The notes under the pieces: generated by a model
Databases searched by the model: none
Told to the model about the DNA's origin: nothing
What the model saw: the letters and a program-made list of their open reading frames with translations, nothing else
Shown: piece by piece, positions 56,590 through 64,000 of the stretch
How positions within the stretch are numbered: position 1 is the first letter of the stretch
Layout of the letters: each line of letters starts with the position of its first letter
Program-made: the position numbers and the translations under genes
Assembly: GCF_011398155.1 (NCBI RefSeq)
Contig: NZ_AP021888.1
Span: 2,020,001 to 2,084,000 of the forward strand
Length of the DNA stretch: 64,000 nt
Direction: 5' to 3'
Origin: Thiosulfativibrio zosterae
Lineage (GTDB): Bacteria > Pseudomonadota > Gammaproteobacteria > Thiomicrospirales > Thiomicrospiraceae

Positions 56590-59013
56590 TTAAGCAACCT
56601 CCAGCCACTCAGATCCATTGAAACGCGAGATTTTGCCGTCTTTGCCCCAATGAAATAAAAACAACCATTCATTTTTAATCAAATTACCGACCGCTTCGTG
56701 GCGTGCTGCAATGTCTTCTATGGCTGTTTGCGGTGCGTCGATATACACACTTAAACGCAGGGGTTCGTGCATCCAATCCTCACCATTGTGAATCGATTGC
56801 ATGGACAGTCCAATCCGTAAATCCCCGCCATTGCCTTCAAAAACACCGATATTGCCGCCAACAACATTGTGCAACACCTTATTTCCACTGCCATACTTAT
56901 AGTTGTCGCAAACAGAGGCATAGTATTGCAAGTTAATCCAATTGGTCACCACCATGGGCGCTGTCATAATGAGCTCTAGTAAGCCAAATTGGCTGTCAGA
57001 ATCGGCGTTGTAGTCATGTAAAAAACTGCGTCCCTGCAAATTTAAATGCGCTGTACGATGACGCGGTGCCACGATAAACGAGGCGTTATTTGCCAAGCCC
57101 CATTCTGGACGCACTTGCGACCAATCTTTAGCGCGCGAACGAATTTCTTTATTGAGTTCATTACGATTGAGTTTTGGCAAACCTAAGCGCAAAGCGCGCT
57201 CTTGGCGACAGAAGTCTGAGGCATTTTCTAACCAAAACTCAAGTTGTTCATCCACTTCTTCAATGTCAAAACATTTAATATCGTCTGTTGTGGTATTGTG
57301 CAAAGCAGCGATAAACTCTGTGGTTTCAGGAATATCAATCCCTTGCGCCATCAAACCTTCTCTGATATCTAAGCGATTTAACAAATAGGCCAGCACTCGC
57401 ACATTCAATTCGCCCGTTTGTCCGCCGCAAGCGCCACAATCTAGACCAGCCGCATGAGGGTTGTTGCAAGTTTGGCTTCCGTGCCCTACCAGCAATACAA
57501 ACTGTGCCAAATTTTTATTTAACCCCATGGCTTTTAAAATGCCCGCGGCCAAATCAACCAGTTGTTGCAAACTTAAAGGTTGGTTATCTTGCGATAACGC
57601 CCAAGTTTTGCCCACTTCTAAATCATTCACCGGATGTTGATGTGGCTCTGGAAAAAGCGTATTACGCAACAATTTAAACGCATAGAGCAAACCACTGGCT
57701 TCAACCATACTAAAAGTGGCTGGCGCAGCGCTGCCCCAATCTAACCAGCGGGCTTTACGGTTAAAAATGGCTTTTTGTTTTTGCACTTGCTCAGGATCCA
57801 AAATGGGCGTTAAACGCACATTGGGTTTTAACAGCCCAGGCAATTGCGGTCTTACCAAAGAACTGCCGGGAGCTTGATATTCCATGGGCAAGCCAAAAAA
57901 TCCTGCAAATCCAAGCGTTTGAATACGCTCATCTTGCGCCTCAAGCGAACGGCGCATAACTTCTGAGCGCACATCAATACAAAAAGCCGCTTGCATTAAA
58001 GGTTTGGGTTGTTCTGCTGGTGGCGGCGTTTGTAACTGTTCATGCAAACCTTCTTGGTAAGCAATTTCAGAAGCTCTTTGCCATATCCAGGTCAATTGTT
58101 GCGCCTGAGCGTGCGACTTTTTCAAGTCTTTTAACTTAGCCAACTGATGACGCCACAAAAACTTTAACTCGCCAAAAACGCTACGACTTTTTTGTTTTTG
58201 GTAACGCCACAACACCAGCTCCCAAGCTAAACGAATCGCTAATAACTCCATCATTAAGCCGTTAGGCTGTTGATTGAGTCGGTCTTGCCAACGCTCATAA
58301 GCCACCCAAGAGGCCCAACCATTCATATCAAGCAACAAAGCATGCGCGTAATCACCCACATATCGATCAGACACTTGCAAATCGCGTAGTGCCTCTGCAA
58401 TTAAGGCTTCTGGGGTGTCCGGCAAGGCCTGGAAAAGTTCGGTCAAACCATCTTCCGCCATAATGATTTCAATGCCTAAATCCGCTTGCGTGGCTTTTAA
58501 CCAACTGTGGTAAAAACCATCCGAACCGTTACTGAATTGGCTACATACCTCTGAGTCGTGAAAATAGAAAGCACAAAACTGACTAATTTGATGGGTAATT
58601 TCATCCCGCCAAGCCATGCGGTGCAAACGGTCACGACCACTGTCCATTAAGTCGCTGATATTATGCCAATGCGCCGCTTCATCACTTGAAAGCAAATGAG
58701 ATTCACAAGTATTTTGATCGACCTCTATGCCAGATTCTTGCATAGCTTTTTCTAAGTGGCTTGGCAAAATACGACTTAACCATAAAGGTTCAAAATAACT
58801 TTTACTGGGCAAAGCCTGCACTTGCGCCAAAGCGGCCAACTGCGCTGCCACTTCTTGAATGGGTTTGTCGCGCAACTCCCACCAAGGGTTTACCGCAATC
58901 CATTGGTCCAAAGGCCAAGTTGGGGCGATAAAATCGCAAGCTTCTTGCAAAGCTTTTTGCTGAGACTCAGTTAGCGTAATGGTTTGATTAAGGTTGATCG
59001 TGTTCGTTTTCAT
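56590..59013 (-). CDS. dabA: DabA, DUF2309 subunit of the DAB inorganic-carbon pump
   Basis: 807 residues, a cytoplasmic peripheral protein distantly related to beta-carbonic anhydrase that, with DabB, drives energy-dependent hydration of CO2 to bicarbonate. The proposed zinc site can be placed as Cys345 and Asp347 (AAFCIDVRSEV), His511 (VGHGSQTC) and Cys526 (GLDCGACGG), the same arrangement as in H. neapolitanus DabA. It overlaps dabB by 4 bp (ATGA). Known from Thiomicrospira and Halothiobacillus, where the pair raises cytosolic bicarbonate for the carboxysome. Confidence 0.95.
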   Translation of the reverse strand: MKTNTINLNQTITLTESQQKALQEACDFIAPTWPLDQWIAVNPWWELRDKPIQEVAAQLAALAQVQALPSKSYFEPLWLSRILPSHLEKAMQESGIEVDQNTCESHLLSSDEAAHWHNISDLMDSGRDRLHRMAWRDEITHQISQFCAFYFHDSEVCSQFSNGSDGFYHSWLKATQADLGIEIIMAEDGLTELFQALPDTPEALIAEALRDLQVSDRYVGDYAHALLLDMNGWASWVAYERWQDRLNQQPNGLMMELLAIRLAWELVLWRYQKQKSRSVFGELKFLWRHQLAKLKDLKKSHAQAQQLTWIWQRASEIAYQEGLHEQLQTPPPAEQPKPLMQAAFCIDVRSEVMRRSLEAQDERIQTLGFAGFFGLPMEYQAPGSSLVRPQLPGLLKPNVRLTPILDPEQVQKQKAIFNRKARWLDWGSAAPATFSMVEASGLLYAFKLLRNTLFPEPHQHPVNDLEVGKTWALSQDNQPLSLQQLVDLAAGILKAMGLNKNLAQFVLLVGHGSQTCNNPHAAGLDCGACGGQTGELNVRVLAYLLNRLDIREGLMAQGIDIPETTEFIAALHNTTTDDIKCFDIEEVDEQLEFWLENASDFCRQERALRLGLPKLNRNELNKEIRSRAKDWSQVRPEWGLANNASFIVAPRHRTAHLNLQGRSFLHDYNADSDSQFGLLELIMTAPMVVTNWINLQYYASVCDNYKYGSGNKVLHNVVGGNIGVFEGNGGDLRIGLSMQSIHNGEDWMHEPLRLSVYIDAPQTAIEDIAARHEAVGNLIKNEWLFLFHWGKDGKISRFNGSEWLEVA

Positions 59014-60572
59014 TGAATCATCTCCCTTGCTGCTATTTGTAATTGTTTAGGGTTAAAACGCACGGGTAAACGCTTGGGGAAAAACTTTAAGCTGACTCGC
59101 GTTACCCATTCATCCAAATAAAATCCGGCATACAAAGCGACTCTGAAATGCATCACCTTGGGATGTTCTGGCCAATATTTCAGTATCCAATACAAGGCCA
59201 TAAAGGTAATGAATAAAGCACTCATCCAAATATCGCCCCACAAACCAACGGCATCTGGCAAAGATTGCACCACCAGTCCAGCGCCGTATTTTTGCAGTGA
59301 ATAAGCCGCCACCAAAATCAATGCCATGCTTAACACCCCAAATAGTCCACCACGCTGTAAGCGACTGTCACGCTCGGCCACCAAAATCATCATGGCGATA
59401 CCCAGTAATAGCCAAGGACTATAAGGCGCTGAAATATCAAATACCCAAATCATGCCCAACACAAAGCCGGATGCAATCAAAAAGCTACTAATCCACTGCG
59501 GCGCACGCGGCATTTTTGGCAAGGCCAAACGGCGTTTTAAATCGGACTCGACTTCCGAACCACTGTTTAAGAAGGCATAAGCTTTGTAACAAGAGTGCGC
59601 CACCAAATGTAATAGAGCTAATTCATAGAGTCCTAAGCCACACTCAACCAACATTAATCCCATTTGCGACATGGTTGACCAAGCTAAACGCACTTTCACG
59701 CTGATTTTAGTCATCATAATTAAGGCGGCAACCACGGTGGTTAAACCACCGACTATTAACAACAACCATTGCGCAATCGCCGATTGAATCATGAGGGGTG
59801 CAAATAAAATCATTAAAAAGCCACCCAAATTAATGATACCGGCGTGTAACAATGCCGAAACTGGCGTGGGCGATTCGACCACTTGAATTAACCAGCCATG
59901 TAAGGGCAACTGAGCACATTTAATTAAGGCGGTTAAAGCCAATAAAATTGCCGCGGCTTCTTGCAAACCATTGAGTTCTGTCGCTTGCGACATGGCCGTG
60001 TAAACATCACTAATCAACCAAGAGCCGGTGTCTTTGTGCAGCAATAAAATTGCACTGAATAAACTGATTTCAGCAAGGCGCGCAAAAATAAATTTTTTGT
60101 AAGCTGCCAATACCGCACGCTGACGCTGCGGATAAAAAACCAATAATTGATGCAGTCCAATACTAATCGCAATCCAAGCCACCATAAATACCAATAAATG
60201 GTTGCTGATCACCACTAAGGTCACCGCGCCAAGGCTTAACATTAACCAGCGAACATAGCGTTCTTCTTCTTCGGCATTGCCTGACATGTACTTTTCAGAA
60301 AAACGCACATTCACCAAAGCAATAAAACTGATTAGCACCAACATCACTAAACTACTGGTCGATGGATTTAACCAAGCAACGCTGTGCACATCTGTCAAAG
60401 ACACCTTGCCCAGCACCACCAATAATGCAAAGATCGTTGAGATTGCCAAAGCCATTTGGGTCACCCACTTGGCAACGCCCCAATTAACTTTGCGCGAATT
60501 AGCACCAGCGCCCATTAAAAACAGCAGTGGGATGGCGTAAAGCATGATCGACCAAACCATGGGAGTATTCAT
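59010..60572 (-). CDS. dabB: DabB, proton-conducting membrane subunit of the DAB pump
   Basis: 520 residues with about 14 membrane helices; belongs to the NuoL/MrpA proton_antipo_M family, without the rest of complex I. Ion-channel features include the conserved Glu/Lys in the membrane interior (for example LTALIKCAQLPLHGWLIQVVESPTPVSALLHAGIINLGG). It is thought to couple the proton or sodium gradient to DabA. First gene of the dabB-dabA operon; the upstream 244 bp contain a 14-bp palindrome (60605-60618). Confidence 0.95.
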   Translation of the reverse strand: MNTPMVWSIMLYAIPLLFLMGAGANSRKVNWGVAKWVTQMALAISTIFALLVVLGKVSLTDVHSVAWLNPSTSSLVMLVLISFIALVNVRFSEKYMSGNAEEEERYVRWLMLSLGAVTLVVISNHLLVFMVAWIAISIGLHQLLVFYPQRQRAVLAAYKKFIFARLAEISLFSAILLLHKDTGSWLISDVYTAMSQATELNGLQEAAAILLALTALIKCAQLPLHGWLIQVVESPTPVSALLHAGIINLGGFLMILFAPLMIQSAIAQWLLLIVGGLTTVVAALIMMTKISVKVRLAWSTMSQMGLMLVECGLGLYELALLHLVAHSCYKAYAFLNSGSEVESDLKRRLALPKMPRAPQWISSFLIASGFVLGMIWVFDISAPYSPWLLLGIAMMILVAERDSRLQRGGLFGVLSMALILVAAYSLQKYGAGLVVQSLPDAVGLWGDIWMSALFITFMALYWILKYWPEHPKVMHFRVALYAGFYLDEWVTRVSLKFFPKRLPVRFNPKQLQIAAREMIQ

Positions 60573-60604
60573 AAACTGCTCCTAATCATCTGACTTGTTA
60601 ACTT

Positions 60605-60618
60605 GTGCAATATTGCAC
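60605..60618. promoter_or_regulatory. 14-bp palindrome upstream of dabB, operator candidate
   Basis: GTGCAATATTGCAC, perfect, 33 bp upstream of the dabB start codon, in a region (60573-60816) that is otherwise a promoter-sized gap. It could be an operator or a promoter-overlapping element; it does not match the T-N11-A spacing exactly. Confidence 0.3.
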
Positions 60619-60816
60619 CCTTGGAACAAATCTTAGACAATTCAGATGCAGATGAATAATTGAGATATCCAATAACAGGCATAGATAGCTTGCTAAGTAA
60701 GGCTCACACCCCCCTTGAAAGCCAAGTTTAACGGCTTTTGCATGGTGTATGGCACAGGCAACATTCCTATACAATAGCCTTCATTAAATAGAAAAATATT
60801 TCAAAAAAGGAATGCC

Positions 60817-61356
60817 ATGCCATATTTAAATCCCTATTTTCGTCACCAGCCTTATCTAAAATTGAGTTTTATATTGTTGTTGGCTATCAGCAGTCATCAG
60901 GCAAGCGCCCACAATGGTGAATTGAGTTTATTAAAAGATGGTGTCATCAAAGATGAGCAACAACAACTCCTGTGGCAAGCTTGTCCTTGGGGACAAACAT
61001 GGCAAGACTCACAATGCAAAGGCAGTCGCCAAGCGTTGGATTGGACAGAAGCCATGCGTTTATCTAATGAGCAAACCAATCAAACAGATTGGCGTCTTCC
61101 CACCCAACCAGAATTAAAAAATTTCTTAAAAGCCGCTGCCTCTCAAGCAAAAATAAATTCTTGGTATCGATATTTGATAAAGACAGAACCCGGCGAACAA
61201 CCCAATTTTTATTGGAGCAGCACTATTGGCAATGGCTACCAAACCGGCGCCTGGGGAATACAAGCAGACACCCAATCTGGTCATTTTTACTTTAGAAGCA
61301 CGCCAGGCTGGGTCTTGATGGTAAAACAAACTTTAGAAAAGACCCCAAAGTTATAA
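60817..61356 (+). CDS. Secreted DUF1566/Lcl C-terminal-domain protein
   Basis: 179 residues with a signal peptide (about 1-31, cleavage after ASA). The DUF1566 domain shows WRLPTQPEL and a YWSSTIG...GYQTGAWGI block typical of the Lcl C-terminal domain. Function unknown; related domains occur in collagen-like adhesins. Two Cys (ACPW, DSQC) may form a disulfide. Isolated gene, divergent from dabB. Confidence 0.82.
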   Translation: MPYLNPYFRHQPYLKLSFILLLAISSHQASAHNGELSLLKDGVIKDEQQQLLWQACPWGQTWQDSQCKGSRQALDWTEAMRLSNEQTNQTDWRLPTQPELKNFLKAAASQAKINSWYRYLIKTEPGEQPNFYWSSTIGNGYQTGAWGIQADTQSGHFYFRSTPGWVLMVKQTLEKTPKL

Positions 61357-61436
61357 AGTTCTTTACATTCTTTAAATCATAGACTAGATTTAAAAGGGTT
61401 TTTAAATCAAGCAGTCTCTAAGGGGTGATATTCAGT

Positions 61437-62273
61437 ATGCAGGATAAAATAAAAGAAGCTAACGCCATCTTGGCTAAAATGAATGTCCCAAACTTGCCCG
61501 ATGAAGTGATTAAACTGCAAGATGAGCTTCAAAAAAAGTTCCCAAATACCGTCACCATTGCTAATTTAATTTCTCGCAACTCAGAATTGTTAGCCGACTT
61601 TATGACCCTGGTCAACACCAACCTGACCACTGAAAAGCAACAAATCAAAGATGCCAAAGCGGCAGTGAATGTGATGGGTTTGGATGAAATCTATAACATC
61701 TTTTTGTCTGCCAGCATCATGCAGCTATTAGGCGCTTCCCCCGCAGAAAGAGCCATTCTCAGCCATGGCGCAAAATCAGGCATAGCGGCGGCCGAACTCT
61801 CCTACTGGGTATTTGATGTTTCGCGTTCAGAAGCCTATATGGCAGGTTTAATGCAAAATGTTGGCGCTATCTATTTGTCGCGCTTTGACGATGAATACAA
61901 AGCCATTTTTGAATCCCAAATGAGCAACCCCATTACAGGTTTCTTAAAAGAATTCGAACTTTTTCAAACGGAACATACCATTTTAGGCGCCATCGTTTGC
62001 AAAAAATGGAACATTGACCCCATCATTTATAAAGCCTTAATGTTTCATCATGATGTCGATTTCGCAGTCAAAACCGCCAGCAATCAAAAAATAAAACATA
62101 TTACCGCCCTGATTATTTTGAGTAATTATGTTGTTAGCTCAACCTTAAGTGAACAATATATTACCCAAGAAATCAAAAATTACCGCGACCTAGCCAAAAA
62201 CCTACTCGAACTTCCAGACAATGCCATGAAAGCAGCCACCGCTTCGGTTTTAAAATGGGGCAGTAAACTCTAA
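61437..62273 (+). CDS. HDOD-domain signalling protein
   Basis: 278 residues from ATG 61437, with AAGGGG about 10 bases upstream. One HDOD domain (about 10-220): LPDEVIKLQDELQKKFPNTVTIANLISRNSELLADFMTLVNT opens the domain, with LMQNVGAIYLSRF and FQTEHTILGAIVCKKWN. HDOD proteins are usually regulatory, without phosphohydrolase activity. No partner domain and no neighbour suggests a pathway. Confidence 0.87.
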   Translation: MQDKIKEANAILAKMNVPNLPDEVIKLQDELQKKFPNTVTIANLISRNSELLADFMTLVNTNLTTEKQQIKDAKAAVNVMGLDEIYNIFLSASIMQLLGASPAERAILSHGAKSGIAAAELSYWVFDVSRSEAYMAGLMQNVGAIYLSRFDDEYKAIFESQMSNPITGFLKEFELFQTEHTILGAIVCKKWNIDPIIYKALMFHHDVDFAVKTASNQKIKHITALIILSNYVVSSTLSEQYITQEIKNYRDLAKNLLELPDNAMKAATASVLKWGSKL

Positions 62274-62407
62274 AAACTAAAACAACTCGCAATCCATAAA
62301 ATCAAGCGACGCTTTAGATATCAAGCAATTAGCTTAGGTTTGTTGATGGGTCGGCTGCAAGCCTTGTGGAATGGGGAAAATTTATTAAATTTTTTTTACA
62401 AAAAGAG

Positions 62408-62435
62408 TTGCAAAGTTTTTAGGGCTGTCTATAAT
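62408..62435 (+). promoter_or_regulatory. Promoter of tRNA-Asn
   Basis: TTGCAA (62408-62413), 16-bp spacer, TATAAT (62430-62435), about 34 bp before the tRNA 5' end. Confidence 0.65.
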
Positions 62436-62468
62436 ACGCACCATTCAAGCGAAAGCATGAACTACCAC

Positions 62469-62544
62469 TCCCCAATAGTTCAGTCGGTAGAACAGCGGAC
62501 TGTTAATCCGTATGTCCCTGGTTCGAGTCCAGGTTGGGGAGCCA
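62469..62544 (+). tRNA. tRNA-Asn (anticodon GTT)
   Basis: 76 nt with all arms. Acceptor TCCCCAA/TTGGGGA, D-arm TAGTTCAGTCGGTAGAAC, anticodon stem-loop CGGACTGTTAATCCG with anticodon GTT, T-loop GTTCGAGTCC, encoded CCA. Confidence 0.97.
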
Positions 62545-62550
62545 AACTTT

Positions 62551-62582
62551 AAAGCCAAGTTATTTATTAACTTGGCTTTTTT
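62551..62582. terminator. Terminator after tRNA-Asn
   Basis: Stem AAAGCCAAGTTA / TAACTTGGCTTT with a short AT-rich loop, then TTTT; also in position to end nudE transcription from the other side. Confidence 0.85.
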
Positions 62583-62630
62583 AATTTATAGGCTTTGAAA
62601 AGTTTGCACACAACTCGACAAACTTCTAAC

Positions 62631-63179
62631 TTAAATCTTACCCAGCTCTTTCAGCAACAACATTAATGCCGCGTAAGCTCGCCCTTCGGTGAACTCTGGG
62701 TGTTCTAAGAGTGCTTTCCAGTTTTGGATAGGCCAATGGATGATTTCTAGGGGTTCGGGTTCGTCACCCACTGCGGTTTCTGGCACTAGATCTTGTGCCA
62801 AGACAATGTGAATTTGATGCCCCATGTAGCCAGCAGCCAAAGTTACGCTATCAAGGCGCTTGACTTGACCGGGTCTAAAACCGACTTCTTCCATGCTTTC
62901 GCGCACCGCGGCTTCGGCCCAGGTTTCGCCGGCATCAATTTTGCCCTTAGGAAAACCCAGCTCATAGCGTTGCACGCCTGCACTGTATTCTCTAATCAGC
63001 ACCATTTCTTCGTTGATAATGGGCACAATCAAAACTGCTCCATGGGTTGAAGCAACCAAGCGTTCAAATTGCACACGGGTGCCGTTGCTGTATTCTATGT
63101 CTAAAGCTTGCACTTTAAATATTCGAGATTCTGCAACTAACTTTTCCGCTAAAATGGTGGGCGTTTTTTGAGTTTTCAT
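62631..63179 (-). CDS. nudE: ADP compounds hydrolase NudE (Nudix)
   Basis: 182 residues (E. coli 186). Hydrolyses ADP-ribose, NADH and Ap3A. The Nudix box is GKIDAGETWAEAAVRESMEEVGF (complete G-x5-E-x7-REUxEExGU pattern). It diverges from yrfG, as in E. coli. Confidence 0.92.
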   Translation of the reverse strand: MKTQKTPTILAEKLVAESRIFKVQALDIEYSNGTRVQFERLVASTHGAVLIVPIINEEMVLIREYSAGVQRYELGFPKGKIDAGETWAEAAVRESMEEVGFRPGQVKRLDSVTLAAGYMGHQIHIVLAQDLVPETAVGDEPEPLEIIHWPIQNWKALLEHPEFTEGRAYAALMLLLKELGKI

Positions 63180-63211
63180 AAGGCTCCCATAATACCGAAG
63201 AGGAAATTAAA

Positions 63212-63898
63212 ATGCCATCAACAAATCCAAATATCCCGTGGGATTCTATTGATACCGTGCTTTTGGACATGGACGGAACCCTATTGGACTTGTATTTTGA
63301 CTGGCATTTTTGGATGACTTTTTTGCCACAAGCCTATGCCAATAAAAACCAACTGTCGCTAGAAGAAGCAAACCGCATTATCCATCAAAAAATCCAGGAA
63401 ATTGAAGGCACGCTAAATTGGTATTGTTTGGACTATTGGACCCAAACCTTTGAGTTACCCGTGGTGGCACTCAAGCGTGAAATCAAACACATGATTCAAA
63501 CCCACCCTGAAGTCATTACCTTTTTACAGCGGTTGAAAATGCTGAATAAACGCTTAATCATGGTGACCAATGCACACCGCGACAGTTTGACGCTCAAGCT
63601 AGAAATGACTGACATTGGAGATTATTTTGACCAGATGATTTCAGCACACGACTTTGGCATTCCCAAAGAAAACGGAGAGATTTGGCAAAAGATTCAGGAA
63701 GTCGCTCCCTTTGACCCGCAACGCACCTTGCTGATTGATGACAACCTGCGTGCTTTAAAAACTGCGCAAGAATTTGGCATTGCCCATTTGTTAGCCGCCA
63801 CACATGTCAGCGCCAAAATGGATAAAATAAACCCAGAACATTTTGAAGCCTTTGAAAGCTATCTTGAAATCATGCCGCAACAGCCACAAAAGACTTAA
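63212..63898 (+). CDS. yrfG: GMP/IMP nucleotidase YrfG (HAD family)
   Basis: 228 residues (E. coli 222). HAD phosphatase motifs: I LLDMDGTLLDL, II MVTNAHRDSL, III/IV around KENGEIWQK and TLLIDDNLRAL. Hydrolyses GMP and IMP to nucleosides. Divergent from nudE, the conserved pairing. Confidence 0.93.
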   Translation: MPSTNPNIPWDSIDTVLLDMDGTLLDLYFDWHFWMTFLPQAYANKNQLSLEEANRIIHQKIQEIEGTLNWYCLDYWTQTFELPVVALKREIKHMIQTHPEVITFLQRLKMLNKRLIMVTNAHRDSLTLKLEMTDIGDYFDQMISAHDFGIPKENGEIWQKIQEVAPFDPQRTLLIDDNLRALKTAQEFGIAHLLAATHVSAKMDKINPEHFEAFESYLEIMPQQPQKT

Positions 63899-63914
63899 AA
63901 ACGCTTTAAAAACA

Positions 63915-63926
63915 ACCAGGCCTGGT
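63915..63926. repeat. Palindromic repeat copy 11 (exact)
   Basis: ACCAGGCCTGGT, 17 bp after the yrfG stop, with AAAAACA on the left and TAAATTTG on the right. It follows the gene end without an obvious stem beyond the core. Confidence 0.9.
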
Positions 63927-63986
63927 TAAATTTGAGGCTTCTAAACTTCAAAATCACTATGCTTTCGTGCACCTATTCATGCACTT

Positions 63987-63993
63987 AAAGGAG
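63987..63993 (+). promoter_or_regulatory. Shine-Dalgarno of a gene just outside the window
   Basis: AAAGGAG near the right edge, suggesting a gene start within about 10 bases after 64000. An inverted repeat GTGCA, eight bases, TGCAC lies just before it (63967-63984). Confidence 0.35.
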
Positions 63994-64000
63994 ATGTGTT

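Overview
The window looks like chromosomal DNA of a sulfur-oxidising, chemolithoautotrophic gammaproteobacterium of the Thiomicrospira/Hydrogenovibrio/Thiomicrorhabdus type. The evidence is a complete alpha-carboxysome operon with form IA RuBisCO, a DabA/DabB inorganic-carbon pump beside it, a periplasmic alpha-carbonic anhydrase, and housekeeping blocks with classical gammaproteobacterial order (maf-rng-yhdP; rlmH-rsfS-nadD; holA-lptE-leuS next to a ybeL-like gene; lnt-corC-ybeY-phoH-miaB; dnaX-ybaB-recR with the SRP RNA; nudE next to yrfG). No insertion sequence, prophage or CRISPR array was seen.

Layout. 1-5068: envelope and RNA-processing genes (partial yhdP, rng, maf). 5180-8740: a double-HD/HD-GYP protein and a PAS-rich hybrid histidine kinase. 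8789-13805: rlmH, rsfS, nadD, a divergent DnaJ-related gene, proA, holA, lptE. 13807-22383: leuS, ybeL-like, lnt, corC, ybeY, phoH, miaB. 22564-26245: a poly-HAMP chemoreceptor and alpha-carbonic anhydrase. 26344-31081: prmB, mog, an extended Lon protease and a thioesterase. 31353-38133: a five-gene signalling operon (solute-binding lipoprotein, histidine kinase, receiver, KaiB-like protein, PhnD-PAS-GGDEF-EAL protein). 38250-43332: tRNA-Pro, bolA, a DsrE-like gene, ferredoxin, recR, ybaB, dnaX, SRP RNA. 43419-53780: cbbR, csoS1D, rdgB/HAM1, an McdB-like gene, acRAF, bacterioferritin-like, three csoS1, csoS4B, csoS4A, csoSCA, csoS2, cbbS, cbbL. 54316-56351: divergent DUF2189, CBS-domain and unknown genes. 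56590-60572: dabA, dabB. 60817-63898: DUF1566 and HDOD proteins, tRNA-Asn, nudE, yrfG.

How it works together. From 43.4 to 60.6 kb the window holds a nearly complete CO2-concentrating system: DabAB accumulates bicarbonate, carboxysome shell and CsoSCA deliver CO2 to RuBisCO, acRAF and possibly HAM1 maintain the enzyme, and CbbR probably regulates it. The alpha-carbonic anhydrase at 25.2 kb may act on the periplasmic side.

Most notable signals. (i) A 12-bp perfect palindrome, ACCAGGCCTGGT, occurs nine times exactly and twice in degenerate form, in genes (all three reading frames) and between genes, often at the apex of a longer inverted repeat. (ii) A second, REP-like palindrome family occurs in three intergenic clusters. 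(iii) A KaiB-like protein without KaiA or KaiC sits in a c-di-GMP/two-component operon. (iv) A small McdB-like protein occurs in the carboxysome operon with no McdA beside it. (v) A LysR-type site lies about 63 bp upstream of the inferred cbbL transcription start.
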